Part shown: positions 11,770 to 22,310 of the stretch, piece after piece
How positions within the stretch are numbered: position 1 is the first letter of the stretch
Layout: each line of letters opens with the position of its first letter
Source of the DNA: Gambelia wislizenii
Taxonomy: Eukaryota; Chordata; Lepidosauria; Squamata; Crotaphytidae
Length of the DNA: 64,000 nucleotides
Reading direction: 5' to 3'
NCBI GenBank assembly: GCA_030847615.1
Contig: JAUMIR010000001.1
Coordinates: 66,167,501 to 66,231,500, forward strand
Translations under genes and position numbers: made by a program
The notes under the pieces: model-generated
Told to the model about the DNA's origin: nothing
The model's database searches: none
Seen by the model: the letters and a program-made list of their open reading frames with translations, nothing else

Positions 11770-11978
11770 ATTTTCCTTGGGTTTTTTTCGGGCTGTGAGG
11801 ATGGAATAATTTCTTTCTGATGTTTCACCTGCATCTGTGGCTGGCATCTTCAGAGAATGGCTGGGTAGGAGTGTATGTGGAGCTTATATGCTGTGGACAC
11901 CTGTAGGGTAGTGTATGTAAATTTGTGTAATTGAATGGTTAGTTTCTGGGTATAGAAATGCGAGGCTTGTTAGTGTCT
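11770..11978 (-). repeat. Inverted terminal flank of Penelope-like element
   Basis: Reverse complement of 12789-13001. Both contain the complement pair ATTTTCCTTGG / CCAAGGAAAAT, the GATGCCAGCCACA..ATGCAGG block, and TATAGAAATGC. A second, disrupted copy of the same end occurs at 48161-48709. Confidence 0.85.
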
Positions 11979-11999
11979 ATATACAGATAAACCCCACAG

Positions 12000-12802
12000 A
12001 CGGACAGATACCTACACAAGAACTCCAATCATTACCCAGGACAAAAAAGAAGCACAATAAAAACATTGGTAGACAGTGCAAAAAGGATCTGCGAACCCCA
12101 CTACCTGGAGGACGAACTGAGGCACGTAAACTGGGCCCTACAGGCTAATGGTTACTCCAGATCAGACATCACAAGAGCAGCCAGACCCAGAACAAACCAC
12201 AGGAATGAAGAACAGCCACCCAAAGGGAAGGTATTTTTACTATACATCAAAGGAGTCACAGACAGAATAGGGAAACTGATGAGGAAACACAACCTCCAAA
12301 CAATCTACAGACCAACTAAGAAAGTCCAAGAAATGCTACGCTGAGCAAAGGACAAAAGAGACCCTCTCACAGCTGCAGGAGTTTACCGCACACTATGCAG
12401 CTGTGGACAAGTTTACATAGGGACCACTAAATGCAGTGTGCAAACACGAATCAAGGACCATGAGATACACTGTAGACTGGGCCAGCCAGAAAAAATCAGC
12501 TACAGCAGAACATGTTATAAACCAACCTGGACAAAAAATGCTATTTAAAAACACAGAAATTCTGGACCAGGCCAACAACTATCATGTCAGAATGCATAGG
12601 AAACCTGTTGAAATCCACAAACACCTGGACAACATCAACAGGAAAGAACAAACCTTAAAAGTAAACAAAATCTGGCTCCCAGTTTTGAAAAACAATAGAA
12701 TAAAAACTCAGCACTTACAAAGGAATTCCACCCAGGGACACAGGGAGTTCCAGCAGATAATGGCCCATCAGCCAACCATTAGCCAAACAGACACTTACGA
12801 CC
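12000..12802 (+). pseudogene. Penelope-like RT C-terminus and GIY-YIG endonuclease
   Basis: The first frame (12000-12341) reads TDRYLHKNSNHYPGQKRS, KTLVDSAKRICEPHYLEDEL, GKVFLLYIKGVTDRIGKLMR and YRPTKKVQEMLR, matching the segment before the endonuclease in vertebrate Penelope elements. After an in-frame TGA (12342-12344) the same frame gives AAGVYRTLCSCGQVYIGTTK and CSVQTRIKDHEIHCRLGQPE. This contains the GVY..VYIG signature, the conserved Arg of RIKDH, and Cys/His residues of the linked zinc site. A frameshift near 12490 leads to TAEHVINQPGQKMLF, YHVRMHRKPVEIHKHLDNIN and NRKEQTLKVNKIWLPVL. The GIY-YIG domain nicks target DNA for insertion. This copy is inactive because of the stop, the frameshift and the missing RT core. 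Confidence 0.88.
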
Positions 12803-13001
12803 CTTGCATTTCTATACCTAGAAACTAACCATTCAATTACACAAATTTACATACACCCTACAGGGGTTCACAGCATATAAGCTCCACATACACTCCTACC
12901 CAGCCATTCTCTGAAGATGCCAGCCACATATGCAGGCGAAACGTCAGAAAGAAACTCTTCCAGAACATGGCCTCACAGCCCAAAAAACCCCCAAGGAAAA
13001 T
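12789..13001 (+). repeat. 3' flank of Penelope-like element
   Basis: Partner of the inverted flank 11770-11978. Contains GATGCCAGCCACATATGCAG and the run ending CCAAGGAAAAT. Confidence 0.85.
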
Positions 13002-13033
13002 CTATGGATGCTGGCTGTGAAAGTCTTCGACTT

Positions 13034-13046
13034 CACACCTGTTGTT
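13034..13046. repeat. Target-site duplication, right (Penelope-like)
   Basis: CACACCTGTTGTT, identical to 11755-11767. Confidence 0.85.
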
Positions 13047-13383
13047 TTTTAGGGAGAAGTTGCAAAACTCTTCACAGCACAAGGAGCATAGAACCATCAT
13101 ATGTAGCCATTATATCATGGATTGTACTAAAAACCTAGCCCTCTGCTGAAAGTGTTGGCCCATGTGTTGGTGGAGAGGGAAAGGGCTAAGAATGAACTGA
13201 AGACAACCTTGCAGAAAACTAGTAAGTGTGTAATAGGAAGATCTGAAAATACTCCAACTCTTCAATATTACAGATTTCTGAAACCAAGCAATGTAATAGT
13301 AAGATCCTGGAGGTTGTATTTGTTTTAAGAACTGTTGTAGTTTTGCCACCAGTCATTTTCATTCTTAGACCTGTACTCTAGAG

Positions 13384-13734
13384 CAGTGGATTTTGGTCTT
13401 CTCTTTATCAGGGACCCCCTTTAAATATCTCTTGTTGCCATGGATCCCCAAAACCACCACCACCACCACCATTGTCCAATTACATCATCCATTAAACTTT
13501 TCCTCAGAAGCACTGGAGGGGGAAAGAAGACTTTTCTCCTGCTGTTTCCTGCAAGTTTGTGGCTGCAGTGGATTGAACAACAACGTGCAAGACAAGCCAG
13601 CAAACCCTGCCAGCCTTTGCCTTGGCTCCACTGCAGGGAGGAGGTGGGCCAAACAGCCATCAAGCCTTCATGGGCTCCCTGTGAGGACATCATGGCCCCC
13701 TGGGGGTCCACAGACCACAGGTTAAGAAACACTG
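13384..13734. mobile_element. hAT MITE with perfect 8-bp duplication
   Basis: The left end CAGTGGATTTTGGTC and the right end (reverse complement CAGTGTTTCTTAACCTGTGG) are hAT-type termini. CTCTAGAG is duplicated exactly at 13376-13383 and 13735-13742, and it fits the nnnTAnnn target pattern of Buster-type hATs. A CAC microsatellite (13449-13472) lies inside. No transposase is encoded. Confidence 0.9.
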
Positions 13735-13742
13735 CTCTAGAG

Positions 13743-16524
13743 TTAGAAGTTATAATTTGTGAGTTTCCAAATAAACAAATTTGGAAGGCTATGTTATATT
13801 GCCCCTATGGAAAGGGGGTAGTGAAGCATCCCATTCTATGTAATACAGGAGCATTCTAAACAAGATACAGAAAATGGAACTAATAGAATACCAAACACAT
13901 CAACAGCAACGTTGGGGGGAAGATGCAGGGGCAGAATGACTTAGACAAATACATTTGCAAACAGGGAAGCCCATCTAGCTTGCTTAGCAAGAACTGTAAT
14001 AGTGAAAAGCAATGCTTTTAGTTTCCACAGTTAAAGCAACATCAGTATAAATCTTGATGTACAAGTAATGGGAGACTTTTGGGGAAGCCAGGGGAGTGGG
14101 GAGGTTTGGGTTTTTGTTTTTGTTTTTACAAACTAGAAGGTGACAAACATCCCTTGTCCAGTTCCTCTTATGCAGCAACATTGCAGGGTCATTCAATAAT
14201 GGAAGAGGAAAGGATCTTGTAAAGACAAACTGAAAATAATAAAATGGTCTGCCTTTTCCACTAAGAATATCGTTTATTTTGTCCAGACACAAAAGACCTT
14301 AATGTAAGATATTTTTGGTTTTACTTTGCTCCCAACTTCAGACATTACAAAATCAATAACATTTTTCCATCTGTTGCTGGGGTAAATATAGAAGTGAAAC
14401 TGAAGCCTTCCACAGACTTCCAACTAAGTGGAAATCCTAGCCACTCTGGGGGGAAATTTTATTTTGCCCTCACATTGAGGTTATTAAAACCTGAAGCAGA
14501 ATGTCCTTTTATTCAGTAATGAGGCAATGCACTTGCTAAGAATAGGACATTGTAGATCTTACACAGCCATTGGGGCAAATCCCTAAATTCTCCTGTGGGT
14601 GATGCTAGTTTTCTCTGCAGATTGTACTAATTCTTTGCTTTCAGTTTTATCTTGCAAAAAATCTCACAAGCATCCTGCTAGTGGCATATATGTTGGAGAT
14701 ATACAACCTAGCATGCATTATGGGACATGGTAGTTAAAGAGTTAAGTTGCACATAAGAGATGTTTATAGATACTTTCCTGTTTGTTAGAAGGGCCTTTTA
14801 CAACCTGTCTTCCACTAGGCAGAATTCCTTTGAAGTCTTTGTCAGGCTTGGAAGCTCAGTAGGCACTGAGCCTTTTTTTCTGGAGGATGCCCAAACAGAG
14901 TACTCACATACTTTGTTTTTTTTAGGGATGTAGCACCTAATCCTATACAGGGTGTTTAGCATGTAGAACTTCATATTTTACTTCTCTGCATATATTCTTC
15001 AAGTACTAAGCCTGTGTAATCTCCTTACACAAGATTCTGTAAGTAAACTTATTTTATATACTTCTAATGAAGTCTCAAGGAGTGTTCCTTTGTTTGCTAG
15101 TCTGTGTGAATGGGGAGTCCAGGGTGGCAGGCTTAATTGTTGATTTATATATAAACCTTTCACTGAATGTGTGTTTATTTTTACTCTGCTACTGAATATC
15201 AACTGGTTTTCCACCCCAGATATTTTTTTTATTACATCAACAATATACAGGCGTAAGTCCATCTTACATCTGTGTATGTCTTCTTCTTCTTCTTCTTTTT
15301 TTTGGTGTTCATTGTAGAGGTTGGTATTCCCTTCTTCCCTCCACAACTACCAATGTCTGCCCCTCTGGACTTACCAGCAGACCCCAGCAGATCTCAGTTG
15401 ATGATGTAATCATTCTGCCTCTGGTTTACAGGGACATAGTCATCTCCGTCCACTCCCCATTAGCCACAGAATGCCATGCTACACTGAGCCATATAGGATC
15501 TCAGCCAATGAACTTCATATAGTACAATTCAGAGTCTGGAAAGAATTATTTTTGGGAGTCCCAAAAGCTGGGGATTCTGGGAATTATAGTAAAAACAAAA
15601 CAAAAAACAAAATACTTTTCTAAGCTCTGGTATGATTGAAGCCTGAGAAAGATTTTGCAGATTTGAGCTCAGCATCATGGAATTTTTTACTAGGGTATCC
15701 AGATATAGACATTAAGAGTTAATCTGCTCCCCTTGAAAAGAAATGAATTAAGAGGGGAACAGCCACGTTTTGTGAAATCAGTTAAAATCAAGCACACAGA
15801 AAACACAAACGATGTCTCAGTGATGTTAAAACTTGATTACTTGTCCGGGCTCTGCACTGATGTTGGCAATGTAACAAGTTTAATAATGTTATCAGCTCAC
15901 TACCTTGGTTCTAAACACAGGCCTGCAGCAGAGTTAGTCTAATTACAAGAGAACTGAGGTAGTGGAGGAAATCTAAGCTGCACCCAAGGGGACAATAATA
16001 GACAGTACTTTCCTTGTGCCAGAATACAATGTGCCTGAGTACAACATTACTTCCATTGTGAACACAAGCTATACCACATACATAGTGTCTTCTGGCCTCT
16101 CCTGTGTGCAGCACTTGGGGAAGTTTTGCCGTGGCCCATACTGGCTGGAGGATTCAGGGCACTGTAGTATGATTTTCCTCTGAAGCCTGCAAGTACTACT
16201 CTGACAGGCCCCTCTGACACACTGACCAGGTTGAAGTGAGAGTAGGGATGGCAACTGTGATTAAAAAAACAACAACCTGGCTTTCATATGCCTTGGGGTC
16301 CCAAGGAAGCATGAAAGGTGGGCACCCCAAACAAGAAAGGGAGAGAATATTTGAATCTAAGACTACAGGGGTGCCTTTGTCAGCTCTATAGGGTCCTAGC
16401 ATTGGCACAATGATGCTGTGATGAATTCTAAACAGAGCTTTCTTTCCTGGAGCTTCTCTGCTTCCTTTCCATAAGCAGAGGGAGCTTAATCTTCTAAGAC
16501 AGAACTGGGGAAGTTGTGGACCTT
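13743..16524. other. No recognised gene; minor repeats
   Basis: No exon is supported. A decayed repeat with GGGGATTCTGGGAATTATAG lies near 15570-15590, and T-rich/CTT tracts near 15282-15303. The rest is unassigned. Confidence 0.35.
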
Positions 16525-17160
16525 GAGACTGTCTATACGGCAAAAATACTCCTCACAGAATTCAAGGACAATATGATTTGTCTTAATGAGATCCTGCATC
16601 AATCTGCTGTATTTGGAAGGAGGGGGGCCAAAAATGCCGAATACTCCATGGGAAAAGCCTTCACAACTTTTCCTGTATTAAAAAAATATCCAAAGGAAAT
16701 GCGCAATACTGCTCACTGGGACAACCAATTTGCTTTGCTGTACATTCCCGATAAGAGCAGAAGTGGAAAGCTGATTGGTCAGACCTGCACAGAGGGTGGA
16801 ACTTGCTGGCACGACAAGTGCCCCAAACCACCATGTTGGATTTTTGCCATAGTGATTGTGCTCTGAGGCGATGAAACAGCCTTACCCACCTTTCCCCCCC
16901 TATTTATTTAAGCGGAATATTGTACTTCTGAAACTTGGTTATGCATTTTTAAAAAATACTGTTCAGCAGTGGCAACTGGTGGGAATAAAAATGGGAGTAA
17001 TTCACTTTCACCTGCCATCTTGATTCACAGGCATGCCTGTTTGAACAATGAATAGCTTTGCATGCCTGCAATCTTGCCAAAAAAACATTGAGACAAAAGT
17101 TGTGGCAAATTGGCATTAATGTGCATCAATCTAGATTTTATAGCCTCGTATAGACAAGCC
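16525..17160. mobile_element. TIR element related to the 2009-2901 MITE
   Basis: Left end GAGACTGTCTATACGGC and right end (reverse complement) GGCTTGTCTATACGAGG form an imperfect inverted pair. CCTT occurs on both sides (16521-16524, 17161-17164), a possible 4-bp duplication. The ends resemble GGGCTGGTTTACACGGC of the nested MITE. The open frame at 16516-16866 has no known motif and is probably chance. Confidence 0.5.
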
Positions 17161-17164
17161 CCTT

Positions 17165-18832
17165 CAGACTTTGTTGGACTTTAGCTCCCACAGTCCCTCA
17201 CCGTTGGCTGTGTTGGGTAGGATTGATGGGAGTTAGAAGTCCAACAACTATGTCTAGATGGTTACACTTGCACCAGCCCTGTTCTAAGTACTACAGTACT
17301 GCTAACTTTTTTCCAAGGAAGAGTTGATTTAAAGTTGCTCTGTCATACATCTCCTTTCTCTGATGCTTTCCCTATAGGTGAAAGGGTACATTTACATAGA
17401 AATAAATCACAAGGAAAGAAATCTCTGTAATTTCATACAGTCATAGAATTGTAATTCATTCATTGTTAGTTTTTTCCTACAAGTTTGCATAACTTGCTAA
17501 GAAATGAAACTATATTATTTAATTTTGTTAAGAGCAGTGTGCTAGGTTTCCTGGTTTGGGGAAAAAGCTCTCCTAGGCACTAACTCTCTGCAGGACCTTA
17601 CAGGCTAAAGGTTTTAAAAACAGACCATTGACCAGAGGAGCTCCAGAAAAGGGCAGGGGACACAAATCATGTTGAGGACAAGATGATTTTTGAGCACAAA
17701 TATTTATTTATTAAAAAGACAGAAAAATTTAGCAGCAGAAACTCAACAAACAGTCTGCATTCAGTGCAAGCTGTTTCTCAAAGTAAGAGGGGGGAAAACA
17801 GCACAGGTGCTAAAACCCTACTCTTGACCAGTCTAAGGGGGCTAGAGGGAAGTAGTTAAGCTAGAGGGACTACAGACTTACACAGATTTTTTTCACCCTC
17901 TAATGCAAAGCAGAGTCCAAGTAAGCTGTGTGGCTGAAGATCAGAAATAGCAGCACTCTTAACTGAGAAGGCAAGGAAGCAGGTTCTGGAAGATGGGGAC
18001 CATGTGGAGGGTTCAAAATGAAGGAGATCCTTTGGGCAGAGACTCTCTTTCTCTCTCTGGCCTATATATAGCCCTTGAGGCTGTCACCTGGAGTGAGGGG
18101 ACACCTCTGGGCAGGGCAAAACATGACCTTAATGTTATTCTATGGAAGGGTCAAAAGGTCTCTTTGTGTTTGAAGGAGTTCAAAGCCTATGGCTGGTGTG
18201 CAAAGGTTTTTTTGTCTCCGTGCAAAGGGTAGATGTGAATGTGACCTCTGTCTTTCACCTTCTGGGCACTGGTAATGACTCTTAGATTATCTGGGGAGAC
18301 AAAAACAATGGAGTTGCACACATGGGGCAAAGCCAATCAGGTACAGACATTTGCCCTCTTTCAAATCCAGAAAGGATTGCCCAGCATCTTTGGAAATTGC
18401 ACAGTACCTTACAATGGGGTATGTACCAGTCTGAGCCAATTTGGCAGGGTCTGCATTCAGTGGAGGGAAACAAGACAGCTAAGCACTGGTTGCTCTCTTG
18501 AAAGTACCAATTAGACCATTTCCTTGCCAGCAGGAGGGAGGGAAATTCCAGTTTGTACTTTAAAATGAGGCCTGACTTCTCCAAGATGGCCAGGGATCCA
18601 GGCTTTTCACTGCCTTACACCTCCAGTATGCTTCTTACAATGTGTGCAAACTCTGGCAAGAGGCAGCTCCCCACCTAATGCATCAAAGTCTACTTGCAAT
18701 TCATATTTATCAAGCATAATGCATAACAATGTATCTTTTTTAAAAAAATACACTGCAGTCTTTCAGTTATACCTTATCAACACTGTTGGGGCAGAGCACT
18801 AGGACTTGCTCAAAGTGGGTGGAACAACATTA
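17165..18832. other. No recognised gene; possible old repeats
   Basis: At about 17161-17250 there are words of a widespread decayed amniote repeat (GTTGGACTTTAGCTCCCACA). A TATA-like CCTATATATAGCCC near 18060-18073 could belong to an old LTR, but I found no paired LTR. Confidence 0.3.
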
Positions 18833-19042
18833 CAGTTTTGGTATCCACAGATTTAAGTATTCACGGCTTGAAAATATTCTTTAAAAAATAATAATCCAAA
18901 AAGCAAACCTTGATTTTGCCATCTTATATGAGGGACATCATTTTGATCTGCCATTGCATATAATGGGATTTGAGTATTCACGGATTTTGATATCCACAGG
19001 GGGGCCTTGAACCAAACCCCAGCAAATATGAAGGGACAACTG
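18833..19042. mobile_element. Tigger/pogo-like MITE
   Basis: The right end, reverse complemented, starts CAGTTGTCCCTTCATATTTG. The left end is CAGTTTTGGTATCCACAG with a small deletion. TA flanks both sides. The internal sequence (CAAAAAGCAAACCTTGATTT region) is shared with 33013-33242 and 63671-63835. Confidence 0.8.
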
Positions 19043-19044
19043 TA

Positions 19045-21290
19045 TATGCCAGGGTACCAGAATAATGACTGACCTCTCTTTGTGCTGGCAAGTGAATGAG
19101 AAGATAAAGAACCTTTCAGATTTTACTACTGTTTGTGACTGTTTACCATACAAGAAATCAGAAATCCACTAGCTGTGATTTTGGGACCATCATATCCAGG
19201 AGGTTTGGTTACAAGAATTGTTATGGTGAGCAATCACCCACCACTCTTCCACCACTCAGGAACCTTGAAAGAGGTATACTCATTGCGTAGGTTTTATAAT
19301 AAATTGTAATCAGTAGCTTTTGGAACGACCCCTACCCTGGGGGAGGGCTATGCGTTGTTATTCAGGTGTTGTTATTTAGGTGTCAGACCCCCTACTTTTT
19401 ATTCATCTGGGCATTAAAATTGAAATACTAACTGAATTCTGCTAGAGACAGTTGCTTGGTTTATCTGTCATTTTTTAAAATGGCATTAGTTTATTGCTTT
19501 GTTTTAAGTGATTATGAACTTAGTATGTATACTACCCTCTCAGCACAATATCTGCCAGTAGCTGTCTGTTGCAAAATATTTTTAAAAACACATGCACATA
19601 CACTCTCTTAAACACTTTTCTTTAGTTAAATATCTTGTAAATCACCTAGGAGAAGGTGAGGACATGAGAAGTACCACTCAGGTTAGGGAAACAATGCAAA
19701 GCCCCTTGTTATTTTGTGAAGTGGAGAGAGTATCACAAATGGAAGGAAAGTGTTTAGTCATAGACAGACCCTGGAGAAGAACTCATGCTCAATCCAAAGT
19801 CAAAGTCTGAAGTCATTTGGTTCAGCAAACTTATGAAATCTAAGCTGCTCTCTGACTTGATAGCGATTGGGCAACAGACTAGCTGGCAGTCTGGTCTTAA
19901 ATTTCATCATGGGAAAAAAGCTGGAATACAAATGAAATTAAGTAATTACTAATCCTACATTTTGATTTGATTTCTTTGACCATTAAAGTCTGGTCATTAT
20001 ATTCTTTGAGGAAAGTTAATTATCAAAATCCCAGACTAGTATGTGATATTAAATCTAGAATGAATTCCATTTGACTCATCAGGTATAATAGGTATTTGCC
20101 TACCATGGGCAAATTCTTCCCTACTCCATCTACAACAACGCCAGAATTTGTAACAGTAGACTACAGAGGCCTCCACATCTAGAATGCTAACTCTTTACTC
20201 TGTGCATGTCCCATTAATAGTACAGGGTTTTTGTTTTTTTTTAACAATACCATACCAATACTGAACTACAATAAACTGGAGCAGAGTCCATACAACTTTC
20301 TGAAGTGAGAAAGACCTAATGAAAGAAACTTATTCTCCAGGGCTCTCTGAGTTTTAAATTGTCTAATGCAGCCTTCCCCAACTTTGGGTGTTTGGGACTA
20401 TTATACCCATCACTTCTCATTATTGACCATGCTGGGCATCAGCCTGGGGAAGCATTGCCCAATGAAATCTCCAAGAAAGGGGTATAGCTTTAGACCCAAC
20501 TTGTTGAGCGTACATGGCATTTCAGAGTTACTTCCATGAATAAAATCATTCCATGTTTGAATGTATCCTTTTCATGCATATAGAAAGAGAAGGGCCAAAT
20601 GCTATGATTACTATTTTCACAAATGGTGGATCACAGCTATTTCAAATTGCTTTCACAGTACAAAGTTCCATGAAATAGAAGGTAAGGGAAATCCGGAGAC
20701 AGCAAAGGATTATGCAGGTACTGTTGGATTTTCCAGCTAGTTGTGATACAGCACATGTGTCTCAACTGCTCCTCCAAAGAAAGGTGATGCTTCTCCTGGG
20801 AATGACTTTGACTGAATTATTCACACAGTGATACATCCAAAATGGAGCACAAGACTAAGGACAAACGTACAGAGTTCAGGTTCCACATCATTGACATAAA
20901 TACTTCTCAGTTCTTCTTGTCACTGTCCCAAGGTTTGACTTTTAAAAACCAGATATATCTATCACTATTGGAACAAAAAGAAGTTCAATATATTTCACAG
21001 TGAATATAGAGAAAAATAATCTGTTTATTCAATATCGAATTTTATGAACTCCCCCCCATGTTGTGCATATATATTTTCCTGCAGTAAATATAACTGTGCA
21101 TATTCTCTCTCTCACACACACACACTATAGCCAAAGTGAGTAGTTTTAAATGGTGAATTGTGCTAACACCCATCCCATGTAAATGAAACTTCAGACAGCT
21201 CAGATTTGTCTGGACTGCATCCTATCAAATTGGTACTAGCAAGATGGAATTGCCGTACAAAAACAGATGGACTGCTTTCTTTTTTAAAAA
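19045..21290. other. No recognised gene; minor repeats
   Basis: No supported exon. 20372-20460 (CCTTCCCCAACTTTGGGTG to GCATCAGCCTGGGGAAGC) looks like a common decayed amniote repeat with weak inverted ends. A short CA run is at 21113-21126. Confidence 0.35.
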
Positions 21291-21298
21291 AACTATTT

Positions 21299-22218
21299 AC
21301 CGTATATTCCGGCGTATAAGACGACTTTTTAACCTTCTCAAAATCTTTTAAAAATTAGGGGATCGTCTTACATGCCGGAATACAGCTCCCCATCGTGGCT
21401 TCAGAAGGACAGGTGGCTGGCTGGCTGGGGGGAGGTTTGCCAGCACCCGCCCTTCCCGAAGCCATGATGGGGAGCCCTATAAGAGGACATCCCACCCAGC
21501 CAGCCACCCCTCCTTACCCCCTGAAGCTGAGATCGGAACCCCGATCACGGCTTTGGGAAGGGTGGGGGGTGGCTGGAAAGCCCCCCCTCCAGCCACCCTT
21601 CCACCCTTCTCGAAGCCACAATCGGCTCCCGATCGTTGCTTCTGGGAGGGTGGTGGTGGCTGGAAAGCCCCCCCACCAGCCCCCTTCCACCCTCCCTGAA
21701 GCTGTGGCTTTGGGGAAGGGGGGTGGCTGGAAACCCCCCCCCCAGCTAGCCACCCTTACATTTGCCCCTCTCCTCTGCCTTCGATTCCTCCCCAAAGGGG
21801 GTGAAGGCAGAGGAGAGGGGCAAATGTATCTACTTTGCCTCACCCCCCACCCGGTCTCCTGCGTTTTCGCTCCCTTTGAGAAGAGAGCGAAGACGCAGGA
21901 GATGGGTGGCGTGTGAGGCAAACCGCTAAATTCGCCTCTCTCCTCCGCCTTTGATTCCTTTGGGATGGGTGGATGGGTGGTGGCTGGAGGGGGAGAGGCT
22001 TTACAGCTAGCACTCGCTTTCCCAAAGCCACGATCAGGGTTCCCATCATGGCTTTGGGAAGGGTGGATGGGTGGTGGCTGGAGGGGGGAGGCTGGGATAT
22101 ACTTGCCATATAAGAGATGGGGGGGTAGTCTCATATGGTGAGTATATCACAAACTCTATATTTTAACTAAAAAATGGGTCGTCTTATATGCCTAGTCTTA
22201 TACACTGGGATATACGGT
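21299..22218. mobile_element. GC-rich hAT-like non-autonomous transposon
   Basis: Left end ACCGTATATTCCGGCGTATA and the right end (reverse complement ACCGTATATCCCAGTGTATA) are inverted repeats with a nearby AAGACGAC motif on both sides. Flanks AACTATTT and AGGTATTT agree at six of eight bases, which suits a hAT-type 8-bp duplication. The interior is far more GC-rich than its surroundings and repeats a motif around AAGCCACGATC and GGGTGGCTGGA several times on both strands. Long ORFs inside are proline-rich by-products of this composition. Confidence 0.72.
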
Positions 22219-22310
22219 AGGTATTTATACGCCGCTCTTCAGCCACAAAGGCTATCAGAGCGGCTTACAATTTGTTTTAAGCAATAGCAATTTACGCATC
22301 TACAATCTGT
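22219..22310 (-). mobile_element. SINE 3' fragment
   Basis: Same SINE tail as 4533-4811, reversed: CTTCAGCCACAAAGGCTATC, CGGCTTACAATTTGTTTTAA, GCAATAGCAATTTACGCATC. It directly abuts the GC-rich transposon, whose insertion point seems to lie in the SINE's TATAAATA tail. Confidence 0.8.

Larger units (their letters stand above)
11768..13033 (+). mobile_element. Penelope-like element with inverted flanks
   Basis: The insertion is bounded by perfect 13-bp direct repeats CACACCTGTTGTT (11755-11767 and 13034-13046). It consists of an inverted flank (11768-11978), a coding body (12000-about 12800) for the reverse transcriptase C-terminus plus a GIY-YIG endonuclease, and a 3' flank (12789-13033). 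The two flanks are reverse complements of each other for about 200 bp. Inverted, truncated terminal repeats are a known habit of Penelope-like elements. The reverse transcriptase core is missing, so it was 5'-truncated on insertion. Confidence 0.88.

Noticed and set aside
18030..18100. LTR promoter (CCTATATATAGCCC)
   Set aside because: No second LTR, primer site or retroviral-type coding was found nearby.
21395..22134. Long proline-rich open frames on both strands (173 and 206 codons)
   Set aside because: They overlap each other inside a GC-rich transposon with repeated motifs; GC-rich sequence has few stops, and there is no domain or splice context.
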